The notes beneath the pieces are model-generated. The model searched no databases. It was not told the DNA's origin and saw only the letters and a list, made by a program, of their open reading frames with translations. Of a stretch of 49,038 bases of DNA, positions 12,901 through 24,900 are shown one piece after another. The stretch is from Phoronis australis. Its lineage: Eukaryota > Phoronida > Phoronidae. The stretch is taken from contig NMRA01000546.1 of the NCBI GenBank assembly GCA_002633005.1, forward strand, positions 65,756 through 114,793, read 5' to 3'. Within the stretch, counting starts at the first letter, position 1; each line of letters starts with the position of its first letter. The position numbers and the translations under genes were made by a program.

Positions 12901-15900
12901 AAAATCAATTTCAGCTCGTTAAAGGAGAGGTGGGTGCCTGTCAAAGCTATTGGCATGTTATTGAAGATGTTCAAGAGTAACATGTGGCGATTTCTAGAAC
13001 ACTGGGTGCTTGTTCCGACAAATGCCGCGTTTGCTTTGGAATAGTTGGCAACCCAAAACTAGTTTGCTGAAACGCAAGTCTTGGCCACCGTTGTAATTCA
13101 GTCGTTTGATGTCATTTTCGATCAAAAGAAATAATGAGACACATGTTCAAACACGCTGTTGCATGATATTTCAAAGTCATAGGCTAATCCCCTGCACTTA
13201 CCTCAACCGTGCGTTCAAACAACGGGACCGAGCCGTGTAGCAATACTGTCTGGGACACTCTAATTCTATAATTTCAACATATTACATAAAAATAATACGT
13301 TTTTCCACCACATAGTTTGTTAAGTTAATCGTTACAGAATTACTGGAAACGTCGCTGCTTTGTGACCTGTGATCACGTCATCTGAATACTTGAAAAAGTA
13401 GCCAAAATACTAGTGAACAAAACGCGTCAACGATGTATTCTGCACTATTTCATTCACATGTGAGTTTACCACCAAGACATGAATGAGATTTTTCTCTGTT
13501 AGTGTTCTTTAAAACTTCATTTGGCAAAAACTAAATGATGGGAGGATCAACGCCAATTGGTCCATGTTTGCCAGGTGTCTGCCTGAAATGTACATAAAAA
13601 ACTCACTAATCATATGTTGGAAATTCGAAGCCGCACATGGCAAGTTGGTACTGGTGGCCGAATCCTAAGCTTGCATGAGACTTTGAGTCTATACAGTTTT
13701 ATTATTCTCACGTGCAGGGAATGTTAGTTAACGTTGACGACGCAATTGTGGTTTTAAAATAGGGACGTTCTTGTCATGGTCGTGTGGCGGTCTTTTCAAA
13801 GTTCAAATTTCATTCTCGATCATTTGAAGATAGTGGATCGTGAAATTAATCAATACGAGTGATTATCACCCTGCTGTAGGTACGTGTAACTAGTGAACAC
13901 TCGGGTCTGGGAATCGCACTTGTAAAGTACGAAGAAGCTACATGTTCCAATTCTTGACCTTTTAATTTGATGCTCTGTTCTAAAGGTCACTGATATATTG
14001 CGAACTCAATATTTATTTCTCAACACGATTATAACGATCGCAATGACTTTGCTTGATTTAGTTCGGAAGCCATTTAATTCGCAAACATAGGTTTTGAACA
14101 TTTCAGTGAAATGAAATGCAATGTCTACGTGCAAATGCGTGTCTAGTTATTAACTCGCAAACTATCTTTTATTAAAAGTTTGGAACCGGATAAACTTACT
14201 GAATTGAAATGTTGGAAGTAATTCTCTACCACTTGAACAGAATTTAACCCGCTCTCCTGGTCTTTTTGTTTTTTTGTAAATGTTTTTAATTTCTGTTCAT
14301 GTCCGATCATTTTCTTTTGTTTCCAAATTTCAAAAATACCAATTTTCAACACACAAGGTAAAGCACGTCTCCTTATTTGGAATGGCAAGATATCAACTTA
14401 GCACATTTCCCTTATATGGAAATGGGGTCGTTGACATCAAGCGACTTCTAAGAACTGACTGTGAGCTGATAAGCCCATTTATCATATGTACATGTAGGAG
14501 GGGGACTAGAAACTGTATGGTGACTACAGAGTTTTGTCTTCAAGCTTATGATAAAAATTGTGAAATGTTTGATTTTTCTGTAAATTTATTAACAAGATGA
14601 AAGTGAATTCCTCTGTATTAGACGTTGCGAGGTTCTACATTCATGACAATTTGTTTAAAAGATATATTTGCCAAACTTTCGCGTTCCATGCCTCTTTCAT
14701 AAGTTTACTGATATACCACGGTGACCACGCATTGTACTTCTTTGGTGATTTTAGTAAACAGTGAAATTTAAAAGATTTATTTAGATCATTTCAAAAAGGC
14801 AAATGTTTTACCGATGCAACATGTTATCATTATTTTTGTTGTGGAGGATATGACTCTATGACACATAATTTTGCATTTGTGCACGTTATTTATAAGTCTG
14901 TTTTCTATACTTTATCCAAGTAACTGTCGGGTCCAAATGGCCATCGGCAAGTAGAGACGTAACATCAAAATGCAGCTTATGTTGATGTTGACCTTTTTGT
15001 ATTCCTTGTTTGCTTGTCATAAAAAGGTCGTGATCGTTCCGTACTGAGTATGAAAGTCTTGGAAACCGCATATTTTTGACATTTCGTTCTTTACGAAATA
15101 TCAATAATAAAATGTTGAATAAGGTAAATCAACGATCATGTCAGTATTTTTATGCAAGATAGGAAACGGTGTCCGTGCCGAATTACAATATTTAGGATGT
15201 CACACGAGTGTCAAAAAACTCAAGATACAACCAGTTTCATGATATTTGTCTTGGTCATAGTCTCTTTAATTGATTCCTCGCGATAAGGAAATGTCCCTTT
15301 AAATATATTCAAGAACTGGCGAATTTATCAATTTATCGCATGTACACGCGAAAACTGGCCGGCAAAGCGCTGTTTTTAAAAGCAGCAGTTCGCTTGGCCA
15401 GGCCACTGCCTCGACGTCTGGAGACTCAGAACAACAGAACAATTCGTTTGGATTTTTGGCAAAATGGGAACTACGTGATGTATTGACTTTGCTGAACATC
15501 AATCTTGATAAGAGGAATGGTTTTGGTAAAATGTGTTTAATTTGTAGAGAAGAGTTTGTCCTGTTCCAGGACGTTTTCTCACTTGGAAATTTGTTCAATA
15601 CCATTGTCATTAAAATGTTGAATTGTTCTCTGTGTACTTGTTCCTAACCAGTAACACATCATATACCAAGGATTGCTTAATTGTGTTATTTTCCTTAAAC
15701 TACTTCACACTTCAGTTGTATTTTAAATTAACCTATTCCAATATCATTTTAATCATGTATTGGTGTTCTACCATAATTCTATTCCTGTTTCTTAATCACC
15801 CAAATTTGTTAGAAACTATTTTGGGCCTCGTGGAGAAGTGAAACTGGACTTATAAGCTAGTTTCACCGTGTTTTTCAATTGATGCACCCAGCAGGTATTC

Positions 15901-18900
15901 AGGTAGATCTAATAATAAAACCAGGCGACCTCGTAAGTTTTACCCATATAATCGCTGCTTTCATATAGAGCACATTTGATTTCAACATTGCTGTGTATTA
16001 CGTCGTATTTTATGTCAAAAATTATTTTCCGGCAAACTACATTCCGTCCTGTTTAGCCGGTTAAAAAACAAAATATCAATTAATTTTTTTACTCCGATCC
16101 AATTGATGTTTAAAGATTATTATTAAGTTTGAATAAAGTCACGTTATTGTCACTAAAAGTGATATACTGTAGCTTGGTTTAGCTATAACTAGTCGTCCAG
16201 ACTTTGATAAAAGTTTTCATATTTCTAAGAACATGTATGTCTTCGCACTGAGAATTATTAACATTAACAAACAAACTACGAGAGTGTAACCTTATTCTTT
16301 AAAATGATGATCTATTCCAACCACGAGTAATATATTACCTAGTAAACAAAATAGATTTGGTAATTGTGTGTACAATTGTGATATTTCAACCTTTGCATGA
16401 CGAGTAATTAAGATTCACAGTGAAGTTAGTGATTGTGAAGTTTGCTATAACCTGTTCATTGTTTCTGCAGCGCCAGACAGCACTTCACCTGGCAGCAGTG
16501 AGGGGCAGGACGGAGGTGGTGAGGGTGCTGGTGCAGGGTGGGGCCGATGTAGACGTGCAAGATGAGGTAACAGAAACTAATTGAGACGAAATTAGAATTA
16601 AGACAATGTTATCTTTATTACAAAAGCTGTAGCCTTTCTGAAAATTAAATAAAATATTTTGTGTGTAAATACACTTTTCATATCTCATGATTTCAACAAG
16701 TATTTTTCAATATGTACAGTGTACATGCATCTTAAGAAACATTGAGGTTTGAATTGTGTCAACAATATATTTGTCGACTTAACGTTGATACTTTTCTATT
16801 CTTAATGACAATCGTCCATTCAACATTACAACTTTATATTAGACCCAAAGCCAGAAAATCGGTGAAGAAATACAACATGGCGGGATCGCTGTCAAGTTAT
16901 GGAGGAACTCTGTAATTTCTGGCATTCGATGTCTGCAACATGTTCTGTTGTTACAGCAAAATTTTAAAATTACCTGTAACACTTGAATGTTGAAATCATT
17001 ACAAGTATTGAAGCGTCTAAGAGGGGTCAATAATGTCTCATTTATATCACCTTAGAAGTTCACTTAACCCCGTGTATGTTAATTAGCTCTAAACGTTGAT
17101 TGTCCATTCACACATCTCCATTGTATATTACATAGCGGGACTGGACACCGCTGGAGATGGCAGCATGGCATGGTCATACAGACACAGCGGAGGTGCTGTT
17201 GTCCAACAAGGCCAGTGTAGATGTACGTGATAAGGTAAGTAATGACACACTGGTTGTTTAGTCGAACTAGTTGTTTACACAAGGAAAGTTTAAAATGTTT
17301 ACTGACATATATCCTTGATCTTTTTCTCAATTTAATGTCCCAAAAGCGCGACAAATTAAATGTCGTCTGCTTAACATTCGTGAACAGCCAAAGCTGCGTA
17401 GACTAGTAAAGACAAAGCAGAGTGACTTACGTGTACAGGTTAAATGATACATAAGGTAATTAAACTGTCCCTAATGCGTTTGAACCAAACGAACATTACA
17501 CTGCGATAGTCCAACACTTTACACAAGTTCACTTTCCCCAGGGTATGTTAATTAGCTCTAAACGTTGATCGTCCATTCACACATCTCCATTTTATATTAC
17601 ATAGGAGGGCCGGACACCGCTGTACAGGGCAGCAGTGGGTGGTCGTCCACAGGCAGTGAAGCTGCTGTTGGAGAAAAAGGCCAGTGTAGATATACGTGGT
17701 GCGGTAAGTAATGACACACAGGTTGTTTAGTTGAACTAGTTGTTAACAAACAAGATGATTACAACTGTTTAGGAACAAATTTTGTTGATATTTTTTCACA
17801 ATTTATTGTCCTAAAACAATGACAAGTTCAATGCCGTCTGCTTTTGTTGATGAAGAACCAAAGCTGCGTAGAGTTGTAACATGCTCTGTAACGTTTTAAA
17901 ATCTGCAACACTTGATTCTTGAAATAAGTATTGTAGAGTCTTAGAGGGGTCAGTAATTTTTCATTTATGTCACCTTACAAGTTTACTTTACCCCGTTCAT
18001 GGTAATTAGCTCTGAACGTTCATCGTCCATTCACACATCTTCATTATATATTACATAGGCGGGCCTGACACCGCTGTACGAGGCAGCAGAGCGTGGTGAT
18101 ACACAGACAGTGGAGTTATTGTTGGCCAACAAGGCCACTGTAGATGTACGTGATAAGGTAAGTAATGACACACAGATTGTTTAGTTGAACTAGTTGTTAA
18201 CACAAGGATAGTTTAAAATGTTTAGTTACATATTTCCTTGATCTTTTTCTCAATTTAATGTCCCAAAAGCGCGACAAATTAAATGTTGTCTGCTTAACAT
18301 TCGTGAACCCCCAAAGCTTCGTAGACTAGTAAAGACAAGGCAGTGTGACTCACCTGTACAAGTTAAATGATATATAAAATAATTAAACTGTCCCTAATGA
18401 GTTCGAACCAAACGAACATTACACTGCGATAGTCCAACACTTTACACAAGTTCACTTTCCCCGTTTATGTTAATTAGCTCTAAACGTTGATCGTCCATTC
18501 ACACATCTCCGTTATATATTACATAGGTGGGCCGGACACCGCTGTACGTGGCAGCAGGGCGTGGTCATACAGACACAGTGAAGGTGCTGTTGGCCAACAA
18601 GGCCAGTGTAGATGTACGTGATGATCAGGTAAGTAATGATATACGGGTTTTTTAGTTGAACTAGTTGTTAACACAATGATGTTGAACACACAGCATGTGA
18701 CTTGGCTGAATCATTCAATGATTTAATTAATCGTGATTTATGATTTCATTTTAAACATGGACATTTTTGTTGCATTCCACCGCACGTGACGTGACGTGCA
18801 CGCGACTTTAACTAATTATAAACAGTTTTTAGTTCACCTAGACTTGCACAGGGACTTGGTTCTTTACTTGCATTACCACAGCACTCATTAAATGAATGTC

Positions 18901-21900
18901 GATCTGTTGTATTGTATAAGATCTAGTTGTTGTATTTGAAACACTCTTTTCAATCACGTGACTATATCAGATCAGAGGAACTTTTAAAAATCCCACGCAA
19001 GTTATGTCTGAGTTTAAATGTCAGGTTGTAGTCCGTCCTGTTAAGTCACACCATTCATCAGTATTGCAACTGGTGTTGAAGTTTGAACTGGAAAAGTATA
19101 AAACTCGACGACTTGATCACCCACCCACATCACTACTGTATAATGCTGATCAACATTATCTATTTTTATTCACTTACTGTAGTGGGGCAACACACCGCTG
19201 CACGTGGCATCTGCAGGTGGACATACAGAGGTATTGAAACTACTGTGCATGGAAAGCGGATGCGCCATAAATGCTGTCAACAAGGTATTGCAAGAGTGTT
19301 GTACTCTTTGAATAGTTAAGACTGCAATAAATGTGTTTTGGACTATGAGTTCGAGAATCTATTCTTTCGTAATAAATATCTCGTCAAAAATGATCTGTCT
19401 CCTACTTACAAAGAATCTCTTCTTCACTCCATGTACCTCCCCAGATCACTCAGTGATTCAAAGCAGCTTGTCTAATCGTATTAATTTGGCATAAATAAAA
19501 ACAGACCGAACGCGCCATCAATGGTCGACAACAGCCACAGGTTCAGATTTCCTCTATTCATTAATTATAACACATGCAGGTTTTTAATCGGTTCACTGCA
19601 AGGAATCAGATGCGAGTTTAGGAAGGAAATCTTGGAACGTTTTAGTCTTGCTTAGATTAATATAACGATAATTTAGCAATCAATTTATCCATGCGTCCCA
19701 TGGCTTAACTGTACATGTATTGCAACCCCACCACACAACAGTGTTTGTTCCTGCCATGGTCGGATTTACTATTCTAAGAAGTTGAAATCTAGGGCGTGAC
19801 TGAGGCAAAGTCCCGGGCAGTCCGTCGAAAGCACAAGTCCTTTTACCAGGGTGCCAAGCCGAGCACTCTGAACCTAGTAAACGAGCTGTGATCCACAATA
19901 CATGTAAATCCAAAATATGTGTATACATGTGCAGGTACTTTAAATTGTGTATACACTGAAGCTGGTTTGTTTACGATTTTTGCGTGAATTTTGTTGTCGG
20001 AAACAGTACCATGTTTTTTACCTGTCGTCTGCTTCACTTGTTTCAAAAATATGGCATCGTGCTTCATCTCGTTGATCTCTCGTCTTTTTGTTATGTAAGC
20101 AAGTTTTATTGTTTAGCTGCGGAAACTTTTAAAGCTATACGGTCGTATTTCATCATTTCAATGCGGAGCTTGTTTTGTCGTACGTGATTTCTTTTTGAAA
20201 CATCTTGAATAGGAATGGACGTGATTTTTGTTGATGGCTACGTTATCAAAAGTTTCATGTGTCAAACATACATTAGCCACTCCAAATATCTCATTTACTG
20301 CTTTTAAATTGTACAACAGAAACTTCAAAATGATGTAGGAACTTATCCGAGGTCCACCACATTGGAGAATGAATACATGTACGCCTGATGTTCGGAACTG
20401 ATTTTACAGTTTTGTGGGTAGTGCTCACACGGTACTCTGAGTTTGAGGATTTGTTCATTTATCAACAAACTATTCCATCAAAAAGACCTACATCTTGCTT
20501 TAAAACCACTTCTGTACATATTTCAGTTATTAAATCGAAGCGCCATTGATTTATTTATATGCCATGAAATGTGTTGGTGAAAGCCATTTTCATTCAAACT
20601 GCTATTTCTGCCCTATGCGCAAGCCAGTGATGTCAGGCTATTTTGCTCTGGGAATCCCTTCATAATCACCACATGCAGTAACAAAACGATGAATACTGAC
20701 TGTTTGTTATAAGTGACACGTTTTGTACCCTTAAAATATCAACACAATTATTTAAGTTTGCCAATTTCAAGCTGAAAGAATTCAAATTTATGCCGGGATA
20801 TCTTGCACAAAAATAGATTAATTACGAATGGGTGCCTGAACGTGTGAAACCCTTGCTTTCCTAGAATTTTGCAAACTCGCAAGGAAATAACAGATTATTT
20901 CCTTTGCTCAGTTGCACTTGATTCAGTTATTTTAGTTGACCAAAGTGAATACGTTTTGGAATCAATTTTATCATTTTGTTTTTTTTTCGGACATAGGCAG
21001 ATACATTTGCGTAAATGTTGTTTCACATCTTGAGCTTAACATCATTTTGCTTCACTCTTAACTTAAACAATGCAAATGCCAAAAGTGAAAAATGTCACGG
21101 TAGGGCAGACAGTGTAAAAATAGTTATAACTTGGTGCCAAACACACCACGGTGAGTCGTCTAGCGCTCGTGAGCTATCATTCAAACTCGTACTAAACAAC
21201 CCACTTTACTTTTTCATCACATGTTCAAGTCATGTGGCCTCAGAATATTTTAGATTATTGAGCAACTATAGTAAAAGTATTTGCCTATATCCGTGCAATA
21301 AATTTAAAAAAAAATGAAAAGTTGGCGCTGGGAAATGATCCAATACATTGTTTTTCCGATAGAGTACAGTACAATTGCCAATTATACTGATCGTGGCCAA
21401 CTGTCGTATTTTTTGTTTTGTCCAGCAGTGCACACCGTGAAAATGTTTAGGTTTACTGACTCATGGTAAAACCGGCACGTTACATGCTATAGCCCTCACT
21501 TTCAGTTCTGCTAAAGAAAAAAGGCACTCATATATTTCCAGTCGGCTAAACACAAAAGTTTCGAGCTGTTGTGGTCATTACTGCACTCGTAATGTTCGTT
21601 CGACTAAACGGGTCGTTTCTTCAGTTGCTACGATTATCTCACCCGTTTTCTGGTAGACCCAGATTTACCGCTTTATATCAAGTTTTCAATTTCCCTTCTC
21701 TAATACTGAGAACTATTCAGTAGCTGAACTAAATAACATTGACTATGTGTCATGAATATTGTTATTTTGTTAGTTTTCAAAGCGCCGACTCCTTAGTGTC
21801 TCTTGTTTACAGGAATCCTAAGTGTCGACGTTTTTACAGTTGATGAAGAAATTCATTTCTCAGATTAATACGCATGCCAGTAGTGCCTGTACTTTCCTCA

Positions 21901-24900
21901 AGCGTTCAAATTCATTTTATTGAAACAAAACGTAGAAATTCGGAAATATAAAAGTATAGCCCATATAATAGACGTAATTGACATTTGACATGGACTTTGA
22001 CGTCCATTTATTATTCCTCCCATATTTTCTCAATAACGAATTTTTACGGCACCTAACTTAGTTTGCTCGCTGATGGCCACGCGTGTCCTTTGATGAAACT
22101 GTCATATAACGCTTCAATAAAGCATGATGCAGTTTCTGGATTCGAAGTTGGACATCCTTTATCAATCATTGTGGCGCACGTGAGAGGAATGGCAAGTCTT
22201 TCTTTTCTCTCCGGGACTGCAAAGTCCGAATTCTTCCAGTCAATACATACAGTATGGACGGTTGAAGAAGTTAATTCCACACGCCGTGTATGTCCAACAC
22301 GCTGTACGCAAAATGGTTGTGAGTCCTTACGTATCGGATATTTATTTGGTTGGAAACTCTAAATATTGGCATCTGAAAAAATCAACTTTCACGCAAATTA
22401 CTCTCAGAACGCAGCCAATGTTTTCCATAAAGTGAACGTTTGCAAATCTACATTTTGTGGAATAATTGAATTAGACAGCCGACATGAATTAAATGAAACA
22501 ATTTCGTGTGCGAAAATGGACTTTTGCGGTATTACTTGGTAAACTTGTCGTGTAGATTTCTAGAAAAGATTCTAAAAATGTGCCAGTCACGAAACAAACA
22601 ACGCTAATTTTATAAAGATGATCGATTGCTAGAACGTGTGAAATATTTGAGCTTATTTGAAAGAAACGCACAGCAGTAGACGCGTGCATTTGAATCGTTT
22701 CATTTATTGTGATGGTGACACATCAGTTTACATAGCGTCTGAGAATGATAAACGAACGAACAGTCTTGGAAGTAATTTTTGAAAAACGTGTCAATGTCGC
22801 AGTTGTCAAACAGGTAAAACACCAATGTAAATCACATTGTGTAGCAAGACAGAACTTTAAAATATAATGAAAACACTTTCCGACTTAACTTTAATTTTCA
22901 AGTGTTGTGTTCTCTTCATCTAAGCGCTAAACATTCGTATAAACGTTGGTGCTGATTATCCAGGTTACCACAGTTTTAGATCACGACATACATTACATGT
23001 ATAATTTATACTGACCTCAATTTCAACATAGCTATAATTTTGTACATAATCTGACTCCATTTCCGGAACATTTACTTCCATGTTCACTAAAGATATGTTA
23101 GTGATTGGTGGCAACATATTATTGTTGGACCACATCTTATGTTCTCATAAGTATAAACAATAGTTTCAAATTGCCTTTATTATTCAGTGAAAAGCTACCA
23201 AAGTGGTTGGATTACAAATTTATTTTTGTGAATGAAATATATCCTCATCGTTTCTTTCGGTTTGTATTTTGCAATTTTTCTAGCTATCTTCACTGAAATT
23301 GTCACCAAAGTATCATTTACACAAACCTGTTCAGTTATTTAATGTTAGTTGTCCCAGTCCGTTCAACTTTGCATACATTAGTCGTGCTTACATGTCGACG
23401 GGTGCCGCCATTCGGAAATTTAGTGAAGCTTGCTTTAGAGCCGAGGCAATAACTGTTATGTCAGCAAAAGTTTCATTGATTTTCTTATACATGCACAGTG
23501 TACACAATTCCAATATTTGCCTTGTGAGCTAATATGTCTGTTTTATACATTTTTACCTTATGTGCACGAAGTTGCACGAAGGCGTGGATTTAAAAAATTA
23601 CAACAGTATACAAAAATAATTATGCGCACATATACAACGGATTTCCACCTGTGCCTATAAGCAAGGCATAAGCATGCGTCTACAAGTATATGTGAAACAC
23701 TTAAGAAGGAAATTTCCTTAGTTTCTTTATTTCCTAAGCACGGAACGCACTTGTAATGTTGTGCAGTGGGTTACGATTTCCTTGGTTTACTCGAAAGAAT
23801 TAAAGTGCATTACAATGTGACAAGTAAATATATGACACGCATGTACAGCATATGCTTAAGCGGTCGAATAAATGTCAATGGCAATCTGACTATTCGTGTA
23901 TTCGATCAGCAACACAGATATTGATACCTGAAAGCTATTCCTACTGTGACAGAAGAATGGCCAAATTCAGTTGACATAATATAGACCGAGCATCTGCTTG
24001 AGCGAAATCAGTTTGCAAAATTTAAAAAAGAAAGGACCAAATAGTTTACGTAAGCCACTGGTGTGCCAGCTGCAAATGACTAACGTTCATTGAAAAATAA
24101 CGATCACACCCAGTGGGCTCAAGGATTAGGATCATTCATTATGATTCGGCGAATTTAGTTAGTCATGGTGAATGCGCTTTTGATCATTTTCATCATTTTG
24201 TTTTTCTTTAGACTTGGGCGGATATATTTGATTACAAGTTGTTAGACATCTTGATGAGCTTAGCAGTATCTTGCCTCACTCTTAACGTAAATAATGCAAA
24301 TGACAAATCTGATTAAAAATGTCACAATCATACAGGTACAGTAGGTTGCGCTGTGTAAAATACAAAGTAGGTGTCGAACACACCTTGGTACGTCGTCAAG
24401 CACTCGTGAGCTATCATTCATAAACTGAGTAAACAACGTGCTTTTGCATCACGTGTTCAGTCCATGCCACTTTAGTGTATTCTAGTTTTTTAAGTAGTTA
24501 TAGTTATAGTGTATGGTATATCGGTAAATAAATAATCCAATGCTTACATGTAGCTTTACCAATAGAGTACAATGCACACGCAATCCTGCTCTTGACAAAC
24601 TGTCGTATTTTTATTTTTCCAGCAGTGCACTAGCTCAAAGTGTTCATTTTTTTAACTCACGGCAAAACTAGCATAGCACGTAATATATCGCTCGAGGAGG
24701 CAGTGTGGCCTGGTTGATAAGTGCCTGCTTTCTTTACTCGAGGTCGTGGGTTCAAGTCCCACCAGGTCACACTGCTAAACCCTTGAGCCAGGTTTCTAGG
24801 TCCTCAGCTCGGTTTTAACCATATATTAACAAAGCATAAAAATATTTCCAGGTGATCAGTGCAATGGGTCCACATGCGANGAGACGCTGTGACGTGAAAT

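Larger units (their letters stand above)
9169..16470 (+). other. Intron 2 (7.3 kb)
   Basis: GTAAGT to TTTCTGCAG. No exon recognised. The direct continuity of the ankyrin fold from exon 2 (NQPLYRY) to exon 3 (RQTALHLAA) argues against a missing one. It contains a diverged tandem duplication (about 10815-12720 and 13130-15410) and a telomere-like block between the two halves. Confidence 0.7.
17078..18526 (+). repeat. Tandemly duplicated ankyrin exon + intron units
   Basis: The block GTTAATTAGCTCTAAACG...TTCACACATCT...TATATTACATAG recurs directly before exons 4, 5, 6 and 7 (from 17078, 17547, 18001, 18469). GTAAGTAATGACACAC-GTTGTTTAGT recurs after exons 4, 5 and 6. Exon starts are 469, 454 and 468 bp apart. 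Introns 4 and 6 are nearly identical through their middles (for example CGACAAATTAAATG and GCGATAGTCCAACACTTTAC), while intron 5 matches intron 3 instead. This indicates that a two-exon block of about 922 bp was copied last. Confidence 0.93.

Noticed and set aside
19004-19319. Plus-strand open frames overlapping exon 8
   Set aside because: They read exon 8 in the wrong frames. The ankyrin pattern (GNTPLHVASAGGHTEVLKLL) appears only in the frame used here.
22053-22362. Overlapping open frames on both strands (about 75-99 codons)
   Set aside because: Both strands are open in the same place. Neither gives a recognisable domain, and the duplicated block D does not preserve either frame.
24703-24774. 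A functional tRNA gene
   Set aside because: Acceptor and T arms pair but the anticodon arm does not fold, and the same sequence with a shared tail occurs at 1563-1717, so it is a SINE head.
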